A DNA stretch of 64,000 nt from Pusillimonas caeni (GCF_003545815.1 NZ_PDUW01000009.1:62001-126000); one strand, 5' to 3'; shown: positions 1-8,643, numbered from the stretch's first letter. Numbers and translations: made by a program. The notes: a model not told the origin generated them from the sequence alone.

Positions 1-1641
1 TACGGCGCCGCCACGTTGGGGGGCGCGATCAACATCGTGTCGCCCACGGGCCATTCGCACCCGGGTCTCGAGACCCGCCTGCAGGGCGGCTCTTACGGAT
101 ATGTGCAGGCGCAGGCGCGCGCGGGCCAGGTATTCGACAATGGCCTTGATGCCTTCGCCTCGATCAGCCGCTTCCATGCCGATGGGTCGGCGGCGAATTC
201 GGGCCAGGACGCGTCACGCTTCTACGGCAACCTGGGCTACCGCTTCGGCGGCGGTTCTCAGGGCCGTTTCCATGTGGACATCATGGACATGGAGCAGGAT
301 GTCACCTTTCCCCTCACCTTGGCCCAGTTGCGGGGCGAAGCCGGGCCGGACACCCCTCCCCCGTCCTGGCCCGACCGCCGGGCGCGCACTCATCCCCATG
401 TCCGGCTGGCGTACCAGCACACCCTGGACCTCTGGTCCGGCGACACCGCAAACCTGGGCGCCTACTATATCGACACCACTCTCGACCTGCTGGGCACCGT
501 CGTGCCCATCTACTATCGCACGCGCGACTATGGCGTGGCGCTGCGCGGCGAGCTGCTGCGCGACCTCGGAGGCCACGCCAACCGGCTGACATGGGGAGCC
601 AGCCTGGCCCAGGGACACAGCAACAGCCAGACTTACGGCCCCTTCGTCCTGCCGGGCGGATCGATACTGGATCCGTCGCCACAGCAATACGAAGCCATCA
701 CCTCCTCGGCCCAGACCGCCCAGTTCTATCTGGAAAACACCTACTCGCTGACTCCGACCCTGTCGCTCACGGCCGCCATGCAGGCGGTCACCGCGCTGAG
801 GCGGCGCGGCATCACGGCGCTGCGCAATCCGCAGGGCTTGCCTTCCTATTTCAAAGACCTCGACCACGGGCGCCGGTACAACGGCTTCAGTCCGAAGCTC
901 GGCCTGCTGTGGCAGGCGTCCGCCGATGCGCAGATCTATGCCAACCTGAGCCGCAGCTTCGAACCGCCCACGGCCCTGCAGTTCTACAATTCGCAGGGCA
1001 CCACCGAAGCCCAGAAAGCCATCACACTCGAGGCGGGCTCACGCGGGTCCAGCCGGCTCTTCGACTGGGAGGCCGCTTTCTTCTACAGCCGCGTCAAAGA
1101 CGAGTTGCTCAACGTGCCCAAGCCGGGGCCCACCGGTGAAACAATCGGCTATCAAGGCGGAAATATTCCGGACACAAAGCGCCTTGGACTGGAGCTGCGC
1201 CTGCACGGCGACATATCGGCCGAAAGGCTGGCCGGCACAATGCGCTGGGAACTGAGCTACACCTGGAACCGCTTCCGCCATGCGGGCGACACGGCTTTCG
1301 GCCACAACCGCCTGCCGGTGATTCCCCAACACTACGGACGGGCCGGCGTCACCTATCGCCATCCTTCGGGCGTGTATTTCGGCCCCGACCTCGAATTCGC
1401 CTCGTCGTCCTACGTCGACCAGGCCAACACATTGCGCGCGCCCGGCTACGGCGTCCTGAACTTCACCGTCGGCTACGCTCATGCTTCCGGACGCTACAGG
1501 GTTTTCGTGAACGCGCGCAACCTCGCCGACAAACGCTATGCGACGTCTGTCGAATCGATGGCCCGCGCGGGGGCCGACGCCGCAGCATTCTATCCGGGTA
1601 TGCGCCGCTCGATTTTTGCCGGGGCTGAAATATTATGGTGA
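1..1641 (+). CDS. TonB-dependent outer-membrane receptor, C-terminal part (5' end outside window)
   Basis: The frame is open from base 1, so the signal peptide, TonB box and most of the plug domain are missing; about 546 residues remain. The first residues, YGAATLGGAINIV, match the end of a plug domain, and the rest alternates aromatic and polar residues in short strands, as in the 22-strand barrel. It ends in Trp, the aromatic C-terminus expected of a BAM-assembled barrel. The family takes up siderophores, cobalamin or other large ligands using TonB energy; the ligand cannot be read here. The stop codon overlaps the start of the downstream kinase by 7 bases (ATGGTGA), so the two are surely co-transcribed. 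Confidence 0.9.
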   Translation, partial: YGAATLGGAINIVSPTGHSHPGLETRLQGGSYGYVQAQARAGQVFDNGLDAFASISRFHADGSAANSGQDASRFYGNLGYRFGGGSQGRFHVDIMDMEQDVTFPLTLAQLRGEAGPDTPPPSWPDRRARTHPHVRLAYQHTLDLWSGDTANLGAYYIDTTLDLLGTVVPIYYRTRDYGVALRGELLRDLGGHANRLTWGASLAQGHSNSQTYGPFVLPGGSILDPSPQQYEAITSSAQTAQFYLENTYSLTPTLSLTAAMQAVTALRRRGITALRNPQGLPSYFKDLDHGRRYNGFSPKLGLLWQASADAQIYANLSRSFEPPTALQFYNSQGTTEAQKAITLEAGSRGSSRLFDWEAAFFYSRVKDELLNVPKPGPTGETIGYQGGNIPDTKRLGLELRLHGDISAERLAGTMRWELSYTWNRFRHAGDTAFGHNRLPVIPQHYGRAGVTYRHPSGVYFGPDLEFASSSYVDQANTLRAPGYGVLNFTVGYAHASGRYRVFVNARNLADKRYATSVESMARAGADAAAFYPGMRRSIFAGAEILW

Positions 1642-3959
1642 TCACGCGCCTGCTGGTGGCCGCATGGCTGTGCGTTTGTTGCGGCCTGATTCCCGCCCGG
1701 GCGGCGATGGTCGAGGTCGGACAGACGCCATGGAGTTCTCAGCTCACCGACCAGGCCAGGCTGTTCAAGGATCAGACCGGTACCCTCGATGCCGCGCGGG
1801 TGGCGGCGATTCCGGATGGGCCCGAAGGTTTCGTCGCCATCGACGAGCTGGACGATCCGGGCGAGCCTACTCCGCTGCCGTGGTGGATCAAGATCCAATT
1901 GTCCAATACCGGCGAAACATCCCAATCGCTGCATCTGATTCTGAATCCGGGCTCGTTTTTTCATTCGGCGGACTTTTACGTACAGGCCGATGGCCAATGG
2001 GCGCCCGTGCTGCAACACGCTTCATCCGCACGTGAACGGGCGGCCGCGCGCCTTCATGCGGCCGCCATTGCCCTGGCTCCCGGCCAGAACCGGACCGTGC
2101 TGATCAGAACAACGGGCGTGGCGCCCGCCCAATTGGCCCCCTACCTGTATTCCGACGCGAAATTCGACGACTATCTGGAACGCAGCGCGATCTGGGACGG
2201 CCTGCTTTTCGGCGGCCTGCTGGCTTTGGCCTGGAGCGCTTCGATGCTGGCCCTGTTCAGCCGCAGCAGAAGTTTTCTGCTGCTTGGGGCGCTCTCTTTC
2301 GCCACTTTGCTGATCGAAGCACAGCGGCGCGGCTACGTCCAGGCCTATTTCCCGGCCGATATGGGTGAATGGGCTTATCGAAGTCCTCTGATAGTGGGTC
2401 AGTTGATCATCCTGCTGTTCATCGTTTTCGTCCTGGAAATCGCGCGTGCCGAAAAGGTGGAGCTGCCCTTGCGCAGGCTACTGGTGGGCTGGGCCGCCTA
2501 CTATGTCGGGATCATGGCGTTATCGGCCTTTGGAAACGTCTACCACGTGTACCGCATAACCGAGTACGGCCGGTCCTTCTTCAGCCTGACCTTGTTGTTC
2601 ATCGCCATCCTGTTCGTCAAGCGCAACGCGCCCACCCGCAAACTCATGCTGGCCGTCGCCGCCTTTTCCCTGGCGCGCGCCGGTCTGCATGCGCTTGAGA
2701 TCAACGGTGCGCTGCCCGAATACATATCCAGCCTGTCCATGGGCACGTTGCGAATGAACCCGGTCGTTGCACTGGCCGGTTTGTTTCTGAACCTGACCCT
2801 GCTCGCCGGCTGGGTGGCGCATGTAGGCATACAACGCAGAAAAGCACTGGAGGAAATTGCTCGGCTGCAGCGCGAAGAGAACGAACGCCTGACGCGGGAA
2901 GTGGACCGCCAGACGCGGGCGCTGAACCAGGCCCTGGAATATGCCGGTGAAAAGAACCGGCAGCAGACCCGCATCGTCAGCTACATAAGCCATGATCTGC
3001 GCGCCCCGCTGGCCACCATCGCGGGCTATACCAAGCTCGTCGAACAGACCTCGGACGCGCGGCAAAAAACACTGCTCGACGCCATCACGCGCAGCGTCGA
3101 TTATCAAATGGCGTTGATCGACGACATTCTGGGATATGCCACCGCCGAACTGAAGCCCTTGTCCTTGAAGCCCCATCCCGTCGATCTGCCCGACTATCTC
3201 GATGAAGTCGTCCAGCACGCCGTGGCCCTCAGCCGCCAACAGCACAACCGCTTCATCGTCCATGCGCCCGACCCGATCCCGCGTACAGTTTGCATGGACG
3301 GCCGGCGACTGCGCCAGGTGCTGCTGAACCTGCTGTCAAACGCGGCAAAGTTCACACACGGGGGAGTCGTCCGTCTGGACTTGCGCGCCACGCGTGGCGA
3401 CTCGACATGGAAGCTGCGCTTCACCGTCCGCGACTCGGGGGTCGGCATCGATGCGAGCGGACAAGAGCAGATATTCAAGGAGTTCCGTCAGCTCGATCCG
3501 AATTCCGCCGGCGCGGGCCTTGGGCTTTACATTGCGCAAAGCATAGTGCAGACAATGGGCGCCCAGTTGACGCTGGACAGCTCGACGGGCGACGGCTCGG
3601 CATTCAGCTTTGAAATCGAAGTGCAATCGATGAGCAAGGAAGTCGCGACCTGGGCCGCGCCCTCCCTTCTTCCGGCACAGGAGACCGCCCCCGAAGCGGC
3701 GGCGGCTTTCCAGACCGCTTCGTCCGTCACCGGCTCGGATCACCCCGCCCCGCTGCCGCCTCCGCACGTCCGCAGCGAGCTGGCCATCATGGCCAAGAAC
3801 GGTCAACTGACCGACATCGAGGGCTGGCTGGGCGCCATGCTGTCCCACTACCCCGACTGCCGGGCCTATTTCCATACCGTTCAGGATGCCATCGGCCGCC
3901 TCGATCTCGATGCCGTCGAGCGCTTGGCGCTCGCCCACGCGGACGCGTCCAACGCCTGA
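1635..3959 (+). CDS. Membrane sensor histidine kinase, 7TMR-DISM type
   Basis: 774 residues. A signal peptide (cleavage near ARA-A, residue 24) is followed by a periplasmic domain of about 140 residues resembling 7TMR-DISMED2. A block of about seven hydrophobic segments (about 185-395) and a short coiled coil come next. The HisKA motif SYISHDLRAPL carries the phospho-accepting His453, and the HATPase has an N box (LLNLLSNAAKFT), G1 (DSGVGI) and G2 (GAGLGLYIA). About 110 further residues follow the ATPase; there is no receiver domain. The start overlaps the receptor stop, suggesting translational coupling and a sensory link to the receptor's ligand. No response regulator is adjacent downstream; a partner may lie upstream of the window. 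The domain family is known to sense sugars or carboxylates, but the ligand here is unknown. Confidence 0.88.
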   Translation: MVITRLLVAAWLCVCCGLIPARAAMVEVGQTPWSSQLTDQARLFKDQTGTLDAARVAAIPDGPEGFVAIDELDDPGEPTPLPWWIKIQLSNTGETSQSLHLILNPGSFFHSADFYVQADGQWAPVLQHASSARERAAARLHAAAIALAPGQNRTVLIRTTGVAPAQLAPYLYSDAKFDDYLERSAIWDGLLFGGLLALAWSASMLALFSRSRSFLLLGALSFATLLIEAQRRGYVQAYFPADMGEWAYRSPLIVGQLIILLFIVFVLEIARAEKVELPLRRLLVGWAAYYVGIMALSAFGNVYHVYRITEYGRSFFSLTLLFIAILFVKRNAPTRKLMLAVAAFSLARAGLHALEINGALPEYISSLSMGTLRMNPVVALAGLFLNLTLLAGWVAHVGIQRRKALEEIARLQREENERLTREVDRQTRALNQALEYAGEKNRQQTRIVSYISHDLRAPLATIAGYTKLVEQTSDARQKTLLDAITRSVDYQMALIDDILGYATAELKPLSLKPHPVDLPDYLDEVVQHAVALSRQQHNRFIVHAPDPIPRTVCMDGRRLRQVLLNLLSNAAKFTHGGVVRLDLRATRGDSTWKLRFTVRDSGVGIDASGQEQIFKEFRQLDPNSAGAGLGLYIAQSIVQTMGAQLTLDSSTGDGSAFSFEIEVQSMSKEVATWAAPSLLPAQETAPEAAAAFQTASSVTGSDHPAPLPPPHVRSELAIMAKNGQLTDIEGWLGAMLSHYPDCRAYFHTVQDAIGRLDLDAVERLALAHADASNA

Positions 3960-4051
3960 CTCCAGCGCTAGTCACCCAGCGTCGACCGCCTTGCCGGAGG
4001 CCGCGCGCACGCCCAAATGTCGCGATTTATAAGCCCCATAAAGAGCCGCCA

Positions 4052-4084
4052 TTTACAAGAATATTTACACCAACCCCTTGTAAA
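4052..4084. repeat. Inverted repeat TTTACAAG-N17-CTTGTAAA
   Basis: Two perfect 8-base half-sites at 4052-4059 and 4077-4084 lie about 45 bases upstream of the -35 box at 4128. The AT-rich sequence stands out from the GC-rich surroundings. Spacing of half-site centres is 25 bases, so it could be a binding site for a dimer of dimers or an activator site; no protein is assigned. Confidence 0.45.
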
Positions 4085-4127
4085 GAAGCCTTACTTGGCG
4101 GCTAGGGTATATACCAATAAATATGTA

Positions 4128-4156
4128 TTGACATAGAAATTGGCGATTTCTATCAT
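4128..4156 (+). promoter_or_regulatory. Sigma-70 promoter overlapped by an 8+8 inverted repeat (MarR-type operator candidate)
   Basis: TTGACA (4128-4133), a 17-base spacer and TATCAT (4151-4156) make a near-consensus promoter reading toward the transporter gene. A perfect inverted repeat ATAGAAAT-N5-ATTTCTAT (4133-4153) fills the spacer, so a bound dimer would block RNA polymerase. The size fits MarR-family operators, and a MarR gene ends this gene cluster (7940-8392), making autoregulation of the cluster a reasonable inference. Confidence 0.7.
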
Positions 4157-4396
4157 TCATCAAACCGATCCAAAAGAGTTTGAGCGGGGAGATCGCGGTC
4201 ACGTCGATCTGGCAGCAAACCCAAGAATCGGAATGCAACCCGCGCCGCAAACCGGAGCCGGAAGCTCGCTTTGGAAGTCCCGAACGTCTCAAGACACACA
4301 GGCCCATCGCATTCGGCCAGCCCATCGAGGAGGATGGAGCGGAGCCCCGAAGCGAAGGTCATCACAAAACTCAGCTCGCCTCATTAGGGAGTCAGC

Positions 4397-5644
4397 ATGT
4401 CCAACTCAGTCGAATTGAACGCCGCCGCCAGCGCCCGGGCCGGCAGCGGCAAACACATCGCCATACTCATGCTCTGTATGGCCGTCATCGGAGAAATGTG
4501 CCTAGCCGCCGATTTCTACGGCTTCGCCGCGGTCCTGATGCTGGTGTCGAAAGACCTGGCCCTGACGGAAAGCCAGGCCGGCCTGGTACAGGGCGCCTTC
4601 GGCGTATCCTTTGCCCTGGGCATGCTCTACTGGGCGCCGCGCGGACGCAAGATGTCGTCCAAGCGCCTGTATCTCATCGGTCTCATCGGCAGCGGCGTGC
4701 TGATGCTGGTGCAGATGCATGCCCAATCCTTCGAACAGCTCGTCGTGCTCCGCCTCATCATCGGCTTCTTCGACTCGGCGGTCTGGGTCGGTTCGATGAA
4801 GATCGTGATGCAGTGGTTTCCACAGCGGCGCCAGGGCCTGGTCATGGGCATCATCCTGGGGGCCTATTCGCTGGCCATCACGCTGGACTTCGCTTTGGGC
4901 CTGCCCTACGCCATGGTGCATGGCTGGCGAGAGTTCTTCTTCGTCCTGGGCGTGCTGACCATTGGCGCCGGACTACTGGCGCAGTTCGTGCTGCGCCCCG
5001 GCCCCTATGTCGATCCGCACGACAACGCCCGGCACGACGTCAAGGTCTTCTCGGAAATATTCCGCTCGCGATGGGTGTGGGTGGGCCTGCTGGGCATCTT
5101 CGGCGCCCTGTTCTCGGTCGCCGCCAGCGCCACGTGGATGATCCCCAACTACATCCGCTCCCAAGGCATGGATCCCAGCCTGGCGCCCATGGTCGGCACG
5201 CTGATGGGTCTGTCGCAGGTGGCTTTCCTGCTGATCGGCGGCTATCTCAGCGACAAGCTGACCAATATCCGCATGCTGCTGGCCGGGGTCGCCATGACGC
5301 TCGTTGCCGCGCTGCTGTGCGTGGCCACCACGATCTGGCCGCTCTCGTTCACCATGCTCGTTGCAGTCGCGGCGCTGTGCGGCGTGGGCGTGTTCAGCGG
5401 CGGAGCCATCTTCAGCCTGGTGGGCGAAAAATACGGCACCAGCCTTGGCCCCTCGGCGGCCGGCTATGCCGAAATGGGCGGCGTGCTGGCCACCTTCGTG
5501 GCGCCCGCGCTGATGGGCGCACTGCTGACCATGACCCAGTCGTTCACCATTGCCTTCTGGTCCTTCGTGGTGGTGGAAGCCGCCGTACTGATCGCGCTGC
5601 TGGTCATGCTGCGCGGCACCGCCTCGGCGAAAGCCAACCCCTGA
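4397..5644 (+). CDS. MFS transporter, probable aromatic/organic acid permease
   Basis: 415 residues with about twelve hydrophobic segments and a cytoplasmic central loop near residues 195-215, the standard MFS length and layout. The loop between segments 2 and 3 (about residue 75: YWAPRGRKMSSKRLY) is an atypical version of the MFS signature. The ATG at 4397 has an AGGGA ribosome site 7 bases upstream. It is the first gene of the cluster with the dioxygenase and monooxygenase genes, so it probably imports the substrate that they degrade. Substrate specificity cannot be read from sequence. Confidence 0.85.
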   Translation: MSNSVELNAAASARAGSGKHIAILMLCMAVIGEMCLAADFYGFAAVLMLVSKDLALTESQAGLVQGAFGVSFALGMLYWAPRGRKMSSKRLYLIGLIGSGVLMLVQMHAQSFEQLVVLRLIIGFFDSAVWVGSMKIVMQWFPQRRQGLVMGIILGAYSLAITLDFALGLPYAMVHGWREFFFVLGVLTIGAGLLAQFVLRPGPYVDPHDNARHDVKVFSEIFRSRWVWVGLLGIFGALFSVAASATWMIPNYIRSQGMDPSLAPMVGTLMGLSQVAFLLIGGYLSDKLTNIRMLLAGVAMTLVAALLCVATTIWPLSFTMLVAVAALCGVGVFSGGAIFSLVGEKYGTSLGPSAAGYAEMGGVLATFVAPALMGALLTMTQSFTIAFWSFVVVEAAVLIALLVMLRGTASAKANP

Positions 5645-5650
5645 CGCAAA

Positions 5651-5706
5651 GCCGGGCGGCCACGCCGCCCGGCCGTTCACCCTGGCCGGCCGCCCATCGG
5701 CGGCCG
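5651..5706 (+). repeat. Two tandem perfect hairpins in the MFS-dioxygenase spacer
   Basis: Stem 1 is 10 bp (5651-5660 with 5664-5673, loop CAC). Stem 2 is 8 bp (5687-5694 with 5699-5706, loop CATC). Neither is followed by a T run, so simple termination is unlikely. They could stabilise or process the mRNA between the transporter and enzyme genes, or cause partial polarity. Confidence 0.6.
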
Positions 5707-5737
5707 TCCTACCACGCTTCAACGCAGGAGACACGAT

Positions 5738-6742
5738 ATGTCCGGCACCTCCACGCTTAACGATCCGCGGCAAGCGGCCGCCAGCTACTTTCGCCCCCGC
5801 CGCCTTGGCCACGTCAATCTTTGGGTCGATGACCTGGATGCATCCGAAAGGTTCTATAACGAGGTATGCGGCCTGAACGTCGAGTTCACCGAACCCGACC
5901 TGATCGCAACCTTTCTGGGCACGGGCCACACGCCCCACGACCTGGGCATGATGCAGACCACCAAAGGCGTGGACCGCTATGGACGCAACGGCCTGCTGCA
6001 GCTTCCCGGCAGCATCGGCCTCGCCCCCGGCCTGAACCACCTGGCCTGGGAACTGGAGAACGAGGCCGACCTCGTCTCGGCCTGGAAGCGCATGCGCGAT
6101 GACGGCGTGGACATGGACATGACGGTGGACCATCAAGTGGCGCACAGCGTCTACATTTTCGACCCGGACCACAACTACAACGAGTTCTATTGCGATACGG
6201 TCAAAGACTGGCGCAATGTGCTCAAGGGCGAAATGGAGCTGATCACCAGCCAATGGGACCCGGCCTCGGCCGAACCCTTCACCGAAGGCCGCTACGATAC
6301 CGCTCCGACGCTGCGCTTCGTCGAATCGGCGCCCATCCATCCGTACCGCATCACCCATGCCGTGCTGCAGACGGCGCAGATGGACGCCATGGCCGACTTC
6401 TACACCCGCATCGGCGGCCTGCACGTCGTTCGCCAGGACGAGGACGTCGTCTATCTGCGCCCTTCTCTCGAGAACTACGAGCATGCACTGGTGCTGGTGC
6501 GGGGCGACGCCCCCGCCTACCATCATGCCTCGTTCGAGCTCAAGGACGAACAGGAGCTGCAGGCCGCCCTGAAGCGCCTGGAGGCGGCGGGACGCAATGT
6601 CGTGGGAGAGACCGACCTGCCCTGGAAGCGCTCGTTCTTCATGAAGGACGTGGACGGCCTGCTCAGCGAATGGTATGTTCGACGCCCGGCGCCCGTCGAT
6701 CTGTCCCTGCGCGGCGACACGCCGCTTGCCTGGGCCGTCTGA
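5738..6742 (+). CDS. Two-domain VOC-fold dioxygenase, extradiol ring-cleavage type
   Basis: 334 residues with two vicinal-oxygen-chelate domains. Domain 1 (about 20-155) has His25 (LGHVNLW), His101 (LNHLAWEL) and Glu149 (YNEFYCD). Domain 2 (about 200-315) has His207 (ITHAVLQ), His263 (YHHASFEL) and Glu311 (LSEWYV). His-His-Glu is the Fe(II) triad of type I extradiol dioxygenases, which usually keep it only in the second domain. The ATG has an AGGAGA site upstream. Placed between an importer and a FAD monooxygenase, it probably cleaves the hydroxylated ring product; the actual substrate is unknown. It could also be another VOC enzyme such as a lyase or isomerase. Confidence 0.75.
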   Translation: MSGTSTLNDPRQAAASYFRPRRLGHVNLWVDDLDASERFYNEVCGLNVEFTEPDLIATFLGTGHTPHDLGMMQTTKGVDRYGRNGLLQLPGSIGLAPGLNHLAWELENEADLVSAWKRMRDDGVDMDMTVDHQVAHSVYIFDPDHNYNEFYCDTVKDWRNVLKGEMELITSQWDPASAEPFTEGRYDTAPTLRFVESAPIHPYRITHAVLQTAQMDAMADFYTRIGGLHVVRQDEDVVYLRPSLENYEHALVLVRGDAPAYHHASFELKDEQELQAALKRLEAAGRNVVGETDLPWKRSFFMKDVDGLLSEWYVRRPAPVDLSLRGDTPLAWAV

Positions 6743-6784
6743 GCCACGGCTTCTTTATTCGAGACAACACATAAGCAGATTGAA

Positions 6785-7927
6785 ATGGCTAAAGCATTGA
6801 CAGCAATCATCGCCGGCGGCGGCCTGGGCGGACTGGCCACGGCGGCCGCCCTGGCCCAGACGGGCTGGCGCGTCACGGTGTACGAGCGGCAGAACGAACT
6901 GCGCGCCAACGGTTCGGGCATCTACATCTGGGAAAACGGCCTCAGGGTGCTGGAGGCGCTGGGCGCCTACGAGGACGCGGTCCGCGACGCCTTCCGCGGC
7001 ACGCATTTCGAGCAGCGCGACAACCACAACGCCATCATCGAGTCGGCCGCCATCCCGCCCGACCGACGCCTGATGACGACCTGGCGCAGCCAGCTTCTGG
7101 GCGCGCTGCGCGATGCCTGTCTGCGGGCCGGCGTCGAAATCGTCACCCGGGCCGAAGTGATCGGCGCGACGCCGCGCGGCGAACTGCGGTTTGCCAACGG
7201 CGAGACGCAACGCGCCGACCTGGCCGTGGGCGCCGACGGCATCTGGTCGAAAGTCCGCGAAACGCTGGGACTGGAACTGCTGCACGAGCAGACCCTGGAG
7301 GGCGCCTTGCGCACCATGATACCGGCCGAGCCGGGCGATTTCGCGGCCGAGGACACCGGCAAGTACATCGAAAACTGGAACGGCACGCGCCGCCTGCTGA
7401 TCACCCCGGTAACCCAGCAGCACACCTATCTTGCGCTGACCTGCCCCTCCACCGACACGACCGCCCGCAATACCAGGGTCGACAAGTCGCTGTGGAAAGA
7501 GTCCTTCCCCGAATGGTCCCACCTCATCGACCGGATCGGCGACGAAGTGTCGTGGGGCGTATACAGCACCATCAAGTGCAAGGCCTGGTCGTCGGGGCGC
7601 AGCGTGATCCTGGGCGACGCCGCGCACGCACAGCCGCCCAACCTGGGCCAGGGCGGCGGCATGGCCATGCAGAACGGGCTGGCCCTGGCCACGGCGCTCA
7701 AGGACGTGTCGACGCCTCAAGAGATTCCCGATGCGCTCGAACAATGGGAGCAACGTGAACGCGACATCGTCGAGCACTGCCAGAAATGGTCTTGCCTGTA
7801 CGGCGAAGTCACCTTCCTGCCCGACGAGGTCCGCACCACGGTGATACGCAACGCCATGGCCCACCCCTGGGTGGCCGGGCAGGTCTTCCGTGCGGCCAAT
7901 CACCAGCCCACCGGCGCCGGCCAGTAG
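6785..7927 (+). CDS. FAD-dependent aromatic monooxygenase, PHBH/salicylate hydroxylase class
   Basis: 380 residues. The N-terminal dinucleotide fold GGGLGG (residues 11-16) ends in YER at the ribose site. The second FAD motif is LGDAAHAQPP with GD at 277-278, followed by GQGGGMAMQNG. Length and motifs match single-component class A hydroxylases such as salicylate 1-monooxygenase and 6-hydroxynicotinate 3-monooxygenase. These use NAD(P)H and O2 to hydroxylate, sometimes decarboxylating, an aromatic acid. It lies 42 bases after the dioxygenase gene and 12 bases before the MarR gene. The upstream ribosome site is weak. The substrate is not assignable. Confidence 0.85.
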   Translation: MAKALTAIIAGGGLGGLATAAALAQTGWRVTVYERQNELRANGSGIYIWENGLRVLEALGAYEDAVRDAFRGTHFEQRDNHNAIIESAAIPPDRRLMTTWRSQLLGALRDACLRAGVEIVTRAEVIGATPRGELRFANGETQRADLAVGADGIWSKVRETLGLELLHEQTLEGALRTMIPAEPGDFAAEDTGKYIENWNGTRRLLITPVTQQHTYLALTCPSTDTTARNTRVDKSLWKESFPEWSHLIDRIGDEVSWGVYSTIKCKAWSSGRSVILGDAAHAQPPNLGQGGGMAMQNGLALATALKDVSTPQEIPDALEQWEQRERDIVEHCQKWSCLYGEVTFLPDEVRTTVIRNAMAHPWVAGQVFRAANHQPTGAGQ

Positions 7928-7939
7928 ATATAATGCGGC

Positions 7940-8392
7940 ATGCCGAACGATGAGCCCTCCATGCCGGAATCGTCCCGGGACACCAATGTTGCGTCCCAGA
8001 TGGCGTCCATCATCTATCGCCTGGATCAGATCCTGCGCGATACGATATTGCGCAAACTGGATCTCACCTACATCCACTTTCGGGTGCTTCAGTATCTGTA
8101 CGAGGAAGACGGCCGGCAGATCGGCGAGATCGCGGCCGCCATCGTGGTGCGCCAGCCCGTCCTCAGCCGCGTGATCGACCAGATGGAAGAGCGCGCCCTG
8201 GTACGCCGCAGCGCCGACCCCCAGGACAGCCGCCGCATGCGCGTCTACCTGACGGACCACGGCCGCAGCCGCTATCAAGAGGCCTGGCCGCCGGCGCACG
8301 AACTGCAGGAAACCGCGCTGAAGGGCTTCAAGGGGCGCGAGCGCGAGGCCCTGCGCCGGCTGCTCAAGAAAATGGCCGGCAACCTGTTCTAA
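7940..8392 (+). CDS. MarR-family transcriptional regulator
   Basis: 150 residues. A winged helix-turn-helix occupies about 55-115 (IGEIAAAIVVRQPVLSRVI, then the wing with DPQDSRRMRVYLTD, the family's DxRxxxV/L signature), framed by dimerisation helices. MarR proteins usually repress the genes of aromatic catabolism beside them and release DNA on binding a phenolic ligand. It is the last regulatory gene of the cluster and the best candidate to bind the inverted repeat at 4133-4153. Confidence 0.88.
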   Translation: MPNDEPSMPESSRDTNVASQMASIIYRLDQILRDTILRKLDLTYIHFRVLQYLYEEDGRQIGEIAAAIVVRQPVLSRVIDQMEERALVRRSADPQDSRRMRVYLTDHGRSRYQEAWPPAHELQETALKGFKGREREALRRLLKKMAGNLF

Positions 8393-8397
8393 ATACG

Positions 8398-8643
8398 ATG
8401 GATGCCGACGATCTGCAGCGGCTGGTCACTCGAAGCGTGCCTTTTGGCAAATACCAGGGCAGGCTCATCGCGGACCTTCCCGGCTATTACCTGGCGTGGT
8501 TCGCCCGCAAGGGCTTTCCGCCCGGGGAGACAGGCCGCCTGCTGGCCCTGATGCACGAAGTGGACCATAACGGGTTGCGCCATCTTCTCGACCCGCTGCG
8601 TCAGCCGGCCAGTTGCCGCGACAAGCGATCCAATACCTCATAG
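8398..8643 (+). CDS. Small DUF3820-family protein
   Basis: 81 residues, starting 5 bases after the MarR stop. The block VPFGKYQGRLIADLPGYYL followed by WFARKGFPPGETGRLL is the core of the DUF3820 family (also named putative quorum-sensing-regulated virulence factor), whose function is not established. The last 14 codons overlap the end of the converging oxidoreductase gene (8601-8643). The conserved part ends near residue 68, so the tail may be a read-on extension. It could be co-transcribed with the MarR gene. Confidence 0.7.
   Translation: MDADDLQRLVTRSVPFGKYQGRLIADLPGYYLAWFARKGFPPGETGRLLALMHEVDHNGLRHLLDPLRQPASCRDKRSNTS

Larger units (their letters stand above)
3960..4396. other. Intergenic region with promoter and long leader before the MFS gene
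   Basis: 437 bases with no convincing gene. It holds an inverted repeat at 4052-4084, a strong promoter-like sequence at 4128-4156 and then about 235 bases of apparent untranslated leader before the transporter ATG. No terminator for the kinase gene was recognised. Reading frames crossing the leader lack recognisable products. Confidence 0.6.

Noticed and set aside
4180-5760. 526-codon plus-strand frame overlapping the MFS gene
   Set aside because: Its Arg/Pro/His-rich composition is a phase shift of the transporter, which has clear membrane segments and a ribosome site.
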